This document shows positions 1 through 5,068 of a stretch of 5,068 nucleotides of DNA, piece by piece; position 1 is the first letter of the stretch; every line of letters starts with the position of its first letter. The position numbers and the translations under genes were made by a program. Source of the DNA: JAUVIB01 sp964424545. Its GTDB lineage: Bacteria > Calditrichota > Calditrichia > Calditrichales > Calditrichaceae. Under the pieces are notes generated by a model. That model saw only the letters and a program-made list of their open reading frames with translations, ran no database searches and was not told the origin of the DNA. The DNA is taken from NCBI GenBank assembly GCA_964424545.1, contig CAYRJN010000244.1:1-5068 (forward strand), read 5' to 3'.

Positions 1-278
1 TTTCATAATGTTTTTAATTTCGTTTTTTATAAATTCATAATTAGCGTTTAAACAAAAAAGGCGTCATTCCCGGATGTTCCTATCGGGAAACTGTATCTTT
101 AATATTTAGGTTCCTACTTAAGACATGCATCAACTACAATTTTGAAACTATTTCTATCCGAAACGCCCCAAAGCTTTGTATGTCGGGAAACGCGCTCAAA
201 AATTTCAAAGATAACAAGGAATTTACAACAGGGACATTAACAACTCTCGCTGCCCTTTTCATTTATTATTTTGCAATC
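1..278. other. Non-coding stretch downstream of the PHP gene
   Basis: No supportable gene is seen in these 278 bases on either strand. The stretch is AT-rich and contains the hairpin at 67-89, a second copy of TCGGGAAAC (at 83-91 and 183-191), and a short 10-bp palindrome CAAAGCTTTG (169-178). A plus-strand reading frame opening at 180 has no ribosome binding site and runs into the PHP gene in antisense, so it is not called. Confidence 0.6.
52..89 (-). terminator. Possible weak intrinsic terminator after the PHP gene
   Basis: A 6-bp inverted repeat, TTCCCG (67-72) and CGGGAA (84-89), has an 11-nt loop. Read on the minus strand, the hairpin is followed after about seven bases by a T-rich run (CCTTTTTTGTTT, about 62-51). 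It is the only hairpin plus T-tract downstream of the PHP gene stop, about 190 bases away. The spacer before the T-run makes it a poor match to a classical terminator. The same motif resembles a dispersed CATTCCCG...CGGGAA palindrome (see 4163-4178), so it could equally be a repeat remnant. Confidence 0.35.
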
Positions 279-1733
279 CTATTTTCTTTTATCCTTTCTA
301 TATCTGAAAACGGACGTTATTGCCGCATAAATGAACAGCGCTCCGCCGACATAGAAAAGGAGCTTGCTGTACTCAATAAAAATATCATTATAACCCGACA
401 GCCTTTCTATTTTTCCGTGAAAGGTAAAAGCCAGACTTAGTAGAAAGATTGAACTGAAAACGCCCGCAAGCGAAATAATTCGATTCAATGTAATCCGTTT
501 CAATTTTTCATTCGTATCAATCAACCCGGTTTTTACAACTGCTATTATCATTATCCACATTAACCAAGATAAAACCTGCCAAAAATTCAAGGTTCTAAAA
601 TAGTTGATAAGCGTGATTACGGGACTAAAGAAAAAATTTCCTTTTTCATAAAAAGGACGATCTTTATATAAAACAACGGTTAATTTATTTTGTTCGCGAT
701 TTCTTAAAATGTGTAAAATTGCCGCTTCTTTTTCTCCAGAACCCAGATTGTGCCAGCCGGGAATCTCAAAGGCGTTCCACAACGAGCACAAATTCCCGTA
801 ACCGTGAAAATCCAATCCGCCGTTCATAATGAGATTATTCTTTTCGCAAAACGTTTTGATTTTATGATAAATATTACGATCATAGCTGCGATCGGTAGCC
901 GTATTGGCTATTTCAAAACCGTCAACGCCGAGATTTTTAAAATAGGGCAGCGATTTTTTCTCCCCGTCAAACCAGTGATTAACAATGACGGCTCCGTTTT
1001 GAGCATGAGTCGAATCGACGGCAATGGAATCGGGGAAGCCTTTGGTGCTGAATTTTTTCTTTAAACCCAACAGACTCAAATGATTGGAACCGGAGAACTC
1101 TTCACCGCACATTACCAGCGGCTCGGACGGCAATTTACCCTTTCTCTGTGTTGCGACAAAATCCAGCGTTTTATTATGGTTATTATGATCGGTGATAAAA
1201 AAGGCGTCGAAACCATTGCGTTTATGCCATTGCCATAAATCTTCCTGCGAGATCAACCCATCGTGACTATATTCCGAATGGCAATGCGTCGTAACCAAAA
1301 TTTTATTCGGCGATTTATTAACAATAGTATTGTTGGGAAGCGGCACAAATAGCATTATTACAAAAATTGTAAACCATAATCCGAGGAGAAGCAGCAGGTT
1401 GGCAAGCTGCGTAAAGATAAAATGTTTCCTCAATATCTTTTCCGTACGGAATGCTTGAATAACCGTATAGATAATAAAAATTATTAACGTCCAGAGTAGA
1501 GTCATTGGGAATTCATCAAGCGCGTATAAAGCTCTGTTAAAATACATCAACAAACCGAGAAACGGTTCGAATATGATTCTCCAAACGGAAATATGCAGCC
1601 CGAAATCCGTTAAAGTCTTATTACTTACGGCGTCAATAAAATGTATGGGATAATGAAAAAGGCTTGCTATTAAAACAATCGCCGCCCCTTTTAGCGTCGC
1701 TAAAAATAAAAATCGCTTCCGTTTTAAATCCAT
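279..1733 (-). CDS. Polytopic membrane protein with an internal PHP metal-hydrolase domain
   Basis: This 484-residue protein is a PHP (polymerase and histidinol phosphatase) domain flanked on both sides by membrane helices. Strongly hydrophobic segments lie near residues 10-30, 77-95, 107-132, 383-404, 416-437 and 455-476; a weaker one at 49-69 holds Arg and Glu and may lie at the interface. The PHP domain spans about 143-345 and shows the expected metal ligands: HCH (H150, H152), D158, TDH (D182, H183), the GEEF region (E211/E212), H253 in VNHW, and LDFHG (D308, H310). PHP proteins are metal-dependent phosphoesterases or hydrolases. Positive residues cluster at the N-terminus (KRKR), at 96-103, at 409-418 and at the C-terminus (RYRKDKRK). 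By the positive-inside rule this places the PHP domain outside the cytoplasm, which is an inference. The ATG has a good Shine-Dalgarno and lies 12 bases after the upstream gene, so an operon is likely. The fold assignment is firm; the substrate is unknown. Confidence 0.9.
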   Translation of the reverse strand: MDLKRKRFLFLATLKGAAIVLIASLFHYPIHFIDAVSNKTLTDFGLHISVWRIIFEPFLGLLMYFNRALYALDEFPMTLLWTLIIFIIYTVIQAFRTEKILRKHFIFTQLANLLLLLGLWFTIFVIMLFVPLPNNTIVNKSPNKILVTTHCHSEYSHDGLISQEDLWQWHKRNGFDAFFITDHNNHNKTLDFVATQRKGKLPSEPLVMCGEEFSGSNHLSLLGLKKKFSTKGFPDSIAVDSTHAQNGAVIVNHWFDGEKKSLPYFKNLGVDGFEIANTATDRSYDRNIYHKIKTFCEKNNLIMNGGLDFHGYGNLCSLWNAFEIPGWHNLGSGEKEAAILHILRNREQNKLTVVLYKDRPFYEKGNFFFSPVITLINYFRTLNFWQVLSWLMWIMIIAVVKTGLIDTNEKLKRITLNRIISLAGVFSSIFLLSLAFTFHGKIERLSGYNDIFIEYSKLLFYVGGALFIYAAITSVFRYRKDKRK

Positions 1734-1739
1734 CTTTAT

Positions 1740-1744
1740 TCCTT
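1740..1744 (-). promoter_or_regulatory. Shine-Dalgarno of the PHP gene, overlapping upstream stop codons
   Basis: On the minus strand the junction reads TAATAAGGAATAAAGATG. The upstream gene ends in tandem TAA codons (1748-1746 and 1745-1743). The AAGGA overlaps the second stop and sits 6 bases before the ATG at 1733. This supports the chosen start and suggests that ribosomes finishing the 728-residue gene help start the PHP gene. Confidence 0.75.
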
Positions 1745-1745
1745 A

Positions 1746-3932
1746 TTATTTAACGATCTTAATATCTTTCCACACAACTTTGGTTCTTCCCGCCAAGTCA
1801 CAGGTAGAAACTTTTAAGCGATAATTACCGGCTTTTTCAATAGAAAATTTTATCGTAACGACGGCCGATTTATCCTTTTCCGTTACCTTAACATTCCAGC
1901 GATCAGACCAAAAATCCGTATAATCCTCTTCCTGCGAGCCGTACAGTTCCCATAAAACATAAGTATTGCGATAAACGCCGTCCTTGCCCGCGCCCTGCGT
2001 ATAATACAAGGGAGCGGAACCTTCCGCTACTTCGGCAACGGCTGTAACGGCGCAGGGTGCTTTAGCGTTTCCCGTTTTCACGTTTACCGAAAACTGCGGT
2101 AGAACACCGCCCGGACGCTGGGGCATTCTACCCGAATTTAATATTTTTGTTTTTCCATTTTCTTCGATTTCTACTTTACCATCTTCCCGTATAGTCACAA
2201 TTTCGCGGTAACCCTTTAAGTTCAATCCGGGTAGATTCCAATAAGCATCATATTGGATTCCGAGGCGAATACAGCGTTCAACCTCAATATAAAAGTTACT
2301 CATAATATCGCGGTATTTCACCCCTTTTTTATTCGTTCTTTCCATATTTAATTCGGGGAGTCCGCCGATATTGCCGATACCCATTTTTACATGACCCAAA
2401 TTGTAACCGGGGGGAATTATTAGGGCGACTTCGGCGGAATGTTTTAAGATTTTCAAATTACGATTGGGAAAGTTTTTGGCGTGTTCTCTCAAATTTTTGG
2501 CAAGCGCCAAATATTCATTATAGGGAACGGCGGCAAGACGATAGTTGTCCCAAAAGAAAAACAACGTAGCGCCGAGATCATAAGCATGGGTCATATACCA
2601 AAAGGCTTCGGAGCGCATTACCTGACCGTAGATACTGATGCCCCACTCTTTATCCGTTTCACGCGCCGCGCCCCTTAAAAAGGCGTTAATCATATCGATT
2701 AAATTTTTGGGATCGTCAACGAGAATCTGACAATTAAAGCTCATATCCAGTTCGGGCAGTACACGGCGCGCGCCGAAACGGCCGGGCGTCTCAAAAACCA
2801 TAGCATAGGGCGTCTTGCCTTTTCCTTCGCTAAGTTGGTATAGCGCCGAGCTTGGCATGGTTTCCCAGGAATAGATATTCTGCTGCAGGAAATTCATCTC
2901 ACCCAAATCAACATCTTTTCGGGCGGTTAGCCCTTTAATCAAAGAAGCGGGATAGCCTTCATATTTCGCTTTATAAAATTCTTTTTTAAACGCTTCAAAA
3001 TAACCTGTCGGTGTGATGCTTTTGCGTAAGGCCGGATTTTCTTTAAATTTCGGCTTTAAAGCATAATCTCGCGTATGCACCATCGGCTCGTCAAAAAATA
3101 TGGCCGGACCGACATAATTACTGCGATATAAACTCTCCGGATAATTAATATCTTTACCACCGATTCCCCAATAGTAAACATTTTCGTTTTTAATCCATTG
3201 CGCCTGTTCGGGGTTAACGTAGAATACATTTATGCCGTTTTCTATCATCTCGAAATAGTTTTTTTTCGTAAGCGGAACGTATTCATAATCGGATTCGTCG
3301 TAACGCCTCTTTTCATTTTTAATCTTTTTATTGTGCGGTACGCCAATAAGCAAGTCCGGTGTGAGGGATATAATCCTCGTAGTGGCAGGCGGGGAAGGAA
3401 CTTTTCCCTGTTGTTGTTTTTCCAGCTTATAAGACAATCCAAGATACTTCACACTTTTTTCCGCCTTAACCGCTGATTTCAAGGGCGTTTCACTCTGCTT
3501 ATTTCTCGGAAGAAGATACTGCCAAACACCGTTGTTCGGCAACACAACGCCGCCGTTTGTATCGTTGAATTCAATCGTTGCTATGGAAGAATTTTCCAGG
3601 ATATAACGCGCCGTCATTTTCTGCGCGCTTTTCACATCCACAGACGGATAACCGGATACAAGCAGCCAAACGGCAAAGATCTTTTTATTAACTTTTGTAT
3701 TCTTCAATTGCAGCCATTGATACTCTTTGCCATCTATTTTTTCAAGAGCGCCGACGTTTAATTCTATTTTCCGTACAACGGAAGCCGGGGGGTTGTTTTG
3801 ATTGAGAATATAAATTAATTTCAATCCCGGCTTAGCAACAGGAAAATTATTCTGCGTTGTTCCAGCGGCAAAAGTACGGCCGACAGAAAAAATAATAATT
3901 ATGCTTAATAAAAATAATGCGACTTTTTTCAT
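1746..3932 (-). CDS. Secreted glycoside-hydrolase-like protein of unknown family
   Basis: This 728-residue protein begins with a clear Sec signal peptide: MKK, a hydrophobic core to about residue 17, then a TFA-A type cleavage region near 20-23. Residues 25-200 look like an N-terminal beta-rich region. Residues about 200-490 read like a barrel-type glycosidase core: YFEMIENGINVFYVNP, then a strand ending in FFDEP (D281, E282), a possible second acid in MVFETPGRFGARR (E381), and a last strand LFFFWDN (457-463). Residues about 498-600 (EVALIIPPGYNLG, then FYIEVERCIRLGIQYDAYW) resemble the alpha/beta domain that follows the barrel in GH42-type beta-galactosidases. Residues about 614-728 look like an Ig-like beta-sandwich ending the protein. 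Export and domain order are read from the sequence; the clan GH-A/GH42 likeness is inference from pattern only, and catalytic residues are unproven. It is probably co-transcribed with the PHP membrane protein. It could also be a non-catalytic glycan-binding relative. Confidence 0.85.
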   Translation of the reverse strand: MKKVALFLLSIIIIFSVGRTFAAGTTQNNFPVAKPGLKLIYILNQNNPPASVVRKIELNVGALEKIDGKEYQWLQLKNTKVNKKIFAVWLLVSGYPSVDVKSAQKMTARYILENSSIATIEFNDTNGGVVLPNNGVWQYLLPRNKQSETPLKSAVKAEKSVKYLGLSYKLEKQQQGKVPSPPATTRIISLTPDLLIGVPHNKKIKNEKRRYDESDYEYVPLTKKNYFEMIENGINVFYVNPEQAQWIKNENVYYWGIGGKDINYPESLYRSNYVGPAIFFDEPMVHTRDYALKPKFKENPALRKSITPTGYFEAFKKEFYKAKYEGYPASLIKGLTARKDVDLGEMNFLQQNIYSWETMPSSALYQLSEGKGKTPYAMVFETPGRFGARRVLPELDMSFNCQILVDDPKNLIDMINAFLRGAARETDKEWGISIYGQVMRSEAFWYMTHAYDLGATLFFFWDNYRLAAVPYNEYLALAKNLREHAKNFPNRNLKILKHSAEVALIIPPGYNLGHVKMGIGNIGGLPELNMERTNKKGVKYRDIMSNFYIEVERCIRLGIQYDAYWNLPGLNLKGYREIVTIREDGKVEIEENGKTKILNSGRMPQRPGGVLPQFSVNVKTGNAKAPCAVTAVAEVAEGSAPLYYTQGAGKDGVYRNTYVLWELYGSQEEDYTDFWSDRWNVKVTEKDKSAVVTIKFSIEKAGNYRLKVSTCDLAGRTKVVWKDIKIVK

Positions 3933-3942
3933 ATCGATTTTA

Positions 3943-3949
3943 TCCTTTT
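3943..3949 (-). promoter_or_regulatory. Ribosome binding site of the 728-residue gene
   Basis: AAAAGGA on the minus strand lies 10 bases upstream of the ATG at 3932. The spacing is slightly long but acceptable. It supports this start, which also gives a well-formed signal peptide directly after the initiator Met. Confidence 0.55.
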
Positions 3950-3982
3950 ATATAGTGTATGTGCTGTGAATTTCTTTTTTCC

Positions 3983-4007
3983 CCAAAGTCTCGGAACCAT
4001 CCTTTGG
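3983..4007. repeat. Short inverted repeat upstream of the 728-residue gene
   Basis: CCAAAG (3983-3988) and CTTTGG (4002-4007) form a perfect 6-bp stem around a 13-base loop. The hairpin lies about 50 bases upstream of the start codon, so it falls in the promoter region or the mRNA leader. No T-run follows it on the minus strand, so it is not a terminator for that strand. It may be an operator or leader hairpin, or simply chance. Confidence 0.35.
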
Positions 4008-4027
4008 TAGAAATTTAAAATATTGAT

Positions 4028-4060
4028 CATTTCGATCCCGACGCGTCGAAATGTTTTTTT
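4028..4060 (+). terminator. Terminator-like hairpin with T-run facing the plus strand
   Basis: CATTTCGA (4028-4035) and TCGAAATG (4046-4053) form a perfect 8-bp stem with a 10-base loop, followed immediately by seven T's (4054-4060). A perfect 10-bp palindrome, CGACGCGTCG (4039-4048), overlaps the loop and right arm. In form this is a good intrinsic terminator for plus-strand transcription, yet no plus-strand gene precedes it. On the minus strand the hairpin is followed only by an AT-rich tract (ATCAATATTTTAAATTT), so it could weakly end the BNR-gene transcript. The CATTTCGA/TCGAAATG arms are also typical of dispersed palindromic repeats in several bacterial groups. Confidence 0.5.
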
Positions 4061-4064
4061 ATCG

Positions 4065-4154
4065 GAGTGAAGTGGAGAAATCTTAAATACGCATCATTCC
4101 TAAAAATCAAATTATTTTGGTAATTTGTACTGTTAAAACTTCTCGACATCGCTC
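4065..4154. repeat. Imperfect long inverted repeat
   Basis: The arm at 4065-4084 (ending GAGAAATCTT) and the arm at 4135-4154 (AAAACTTCTCGAC...) are reverse complements at 15 of 20 positions, separated by 50 bases. The interior holds a smaller imperfect hairpin (CCTAAAAAT ... ATTATTTTGG, 4099-4120). Together with the adjacent hairpin at 4028-4053 this looks like a decayed composite palindromic element. No transposase or terminal duplication is visible. Confidence 0.4.
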
Positions 4155-4162
4155 ATGGAACA

Positions 4163-4193
4163 TCCCGCCAAATCGGGGAAATAACTTTTTTTT
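4163..4193 (+). repeat. Short CCCG/CGGG inverted repeat with T-run
   Basis: TCCCG (4163-4167) is followed by CGGGGA (4174-4179) after a six-base loop, and a run of eight T's follows at 4186-4193. The stem is only four perfect pairs plus a wobble, so it is a weak plus-strand terminator at best. The layout (CAT, CCCG, short loop, CGGG, AA, then T-rich sequence) mirrors the hairpin at 67-89 at the other end of the gene pair, so both may be remnants of one repeat family. Confidence 0.3.
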
Positions 4194-4239
4194 ATTGTCA
4201 TCCTTTTTAGTTTTGCTTCGTCCACGTTAGTGTCTTTAT

Positions 4240-5068
4240 TTATTCATCTCTTTCCTTAATCCAATCTTCGTAAAAGCGTATATATTTAATGGTATCCTCA
4301 TCATAGGAATGTGTATTATATTTATGATAACTGTAAACGACATGGATCATTCCGTCTTTTCCCTGTATGATCGAAGGATAAGAAAAACTATCTCTTTTTT
4401 TTGGATTCTTATTTAAATCGCGTTCAATATGACGTTTCCATTTCCATGTTTTCCCTTCGTCGTCAGATAAGGTTACGGCCAGCGTATAACGCCCGTTTTC
4501 CGTGTCGTTATAAGCCAAAGCCCAATGCCCGTTTTTTAGTGTTACCATATCGGAACCGGAACCTTCATTTTCTATATCCGAATCGATAACCGGACTCCAA
4601 CTCATGCCGTTATCTCGCGATTCGCTTACCATGTGTCTTTTAGGCGGCGGCCCGTTATCGCGCATATATGCCACAATGGTTCCGTCTTTTTTAAAGGCCA
4701 TGGTAGGCTGTATATTGCCCATACCGACCAGCGGATTGCTGAACTGCCAAGTCTTTCCAAAATCATCGGTAATCGCCATGATAGAAAAGTTAAACCCATC
4801 GGAATAAAAAGGGATGATTATCCTATTGCCGACAAAAACAGCTTTATTTTTTGTCTGCCAGCCCATTCTTCTGAAATAGGGATAACCAAGTTTTGCCGCT
4901 TTTTTCTTACCGTCGCTGAGAACAAGCTGCCCGTCCCTTATCATATCCTCGCCGCGCGCTTTTGAAAGCATTTCTGCCGCATAGTTATCAAACATTTTCA
5001 ATTCTTTCTCTCCGGCGTCAAGCGATTCAAAATATTTTCGTTCGATTTTAATTTGTTCTGCCACCGAT
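4240..5068 (-). CDS. Sialidase-like BNR/Asp-box protein (5' end beyond window)
   Basis: This is the C-terminal part of a beta-propeller protein of the sialidase superfamily (BNR_2-like). The frame is still open at the right edge. The first possible start inside the window is a GTG at 5064 with no visible upstream sequence to support it, so the gene probably begins outside and about 275 residues are seen. Counting from that GTG, three Asp boxes are present: TDDFGKTW (99-106), SRDNGMSW (149-156) and SDDEGKTW (200-207). Other family-like motifs are FYSDGFNFS (86-94), GNIQP (116-120), MRDNGPPPKR (134-143), GSGSDMV (168-174) and YPSIIQ (229-234). Relatives include exo-sialidases and other glycan-cleaving propellers, as well as many untested proteins. 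The catalytic Arg triad cannot be assigned from this fragment, so sialidase activity is not established. The gene ends in TAA 307 bases upstream of the 728-residue gene on the same strand. Confidence 0.85.
   Translation of the reverse strand, partial: SVAEQIKIERKYFESLDAGEKELKMFDNYAAEMLSKARGEDMIRDGQLVLSDGKKKAAKLGYPYFRRMGWQTKNKAVFVGNRIIIPFYSDGFNFSIMAITDDFGKTWQFSNPLVGMGNIQPTMAFKKDGTIVAYMRDNGPPPKRHMVSESRDNGMSWSPVIDSDIENEGSGSDMVTLKNGHWALAYNDTENGRYTLAVTLSDDEGKTWKWKRHIERDLNKNPKKRDSFSYPSIIQGKDGMIHVVYSYHKYNTHSYDEDTIKYIRFYEDWIKERDE

Larger units (their letters stand above)
3933..4239. other. Intergenic region rich in inverted repeats
   Basis: These 307 bases separate the BNR-type gene from the 728-residue gene. 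No open frame is worth calling. The stretch must hold any independent promoter for the downstream pair, but I see no convincing -35/-10 pair. It contains at least four inverted repeats (3983-4007, 4028-4053, 4065-4154 and 4163-4178) and two T-runs on the plus strand (4054-4060 and 4186-4193). No good terminator follows the BNR gene stop on the minus strand, so readthrough into the downstream genes is possible. Confidence 0.7.

Noticed and set aside
180..440. Plus-strand frame of 86 residues with a hydrophobic stretch
   Set aside because: There is no ribosome binding site before its ATG, and most of it is antisense to the C-terminal helix of the PHP membrane protein, which explains the hydrophobic run. 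The minus-strand gene has clear domain evidence.
3245..3442. Small minus-strand frame inside the 728-residue gene
   Set aside because: It lies in another frame of a long gene with a signal peptide and coherent domains, and has no independent start signal or recognisable motif.
3949..3954. TATATA as a -10 box for the 728-residue gene
   Set aside because: It overlaps the ribosome binding site, so a transcript starting from it would lack that site, and no -35 lies at proper spacing.
4633..4965. Plus-strand frame of 110 residues opposite the BNR-type gene
   Set aside because: It is fully antisense to Asp-box-coding sequence, lacks a ribosome binding site and resembles no known protein.
5062..5064. 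GTG as the true start of the BNR-type gene
   Set aside because: The frame stays open to the window edge, no upstream sequence is available for a binding site, and no signal peptide follows. The GTG is most likely an internal Val codon.

Overview
The window holds three genes, all on the minus strand, so transcription runs from high to low coordinates. In that order they are: the 3' part of a sialidase/BNR-repeat-like gene (4240-5068, cut by the right edge); a 307-bp intergenic stretch rich in inverted repeats (3933-4239); a 728-residue secreted protein of an uncharacterised, glycoside-hydrolase-like type (1746-3932); and, 12 bases later, a polytopic membrane protein carrying a complete PHP metal-hydrolase domain (279-1733). 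The last 278 bases (1-278) contain no convincing gene, only a weak terminator-like hairpin.

The sequence suggests a bacterium with a moderately AT-rich genome that devotes secreted proteins to carbohydrates. The BNR protein carries motifs (GNIQP, RDNGPPPKR, three Asp boxes) that I associate from memory with uncharacterised 'sialidase family' proteins of Planctomycetes, Lentisphaerae, Verrucomicrobia and related groups. A member of the PVC superphylum or a similar uncultured lineage is therefore a reasonable guess, but no marker gene is present to confirm it. There are no RNA genes, insertion sequences, CRISPR arrays or phage genes that I can support.

The 728-aa protein and the PHP protein are probably co-transcribed and translationally linked: the second gene's Shine-Dalgarno overlaps the tandem stop codons of the first. 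Charge distribution around the membrane segments of the PHP protein puts its catalytic domain outside the cytoplasm, the compartment to which the 728-aa protein is exported. The cautious reading is a small extracytoplasmic glycan-processing module in which a BNR-type carbohydrate enzyme, a GH-A-like protein and a membrane-held PHP phosphoesterase or hydrolase act near the cell envelope. The substrate is unknown. The two most interesting points are the externally facing PHP domain embedded in a six-helix membrane scaffold, and the cluster of degenerate palindromic repeats between the BNR gene and the gene pair.
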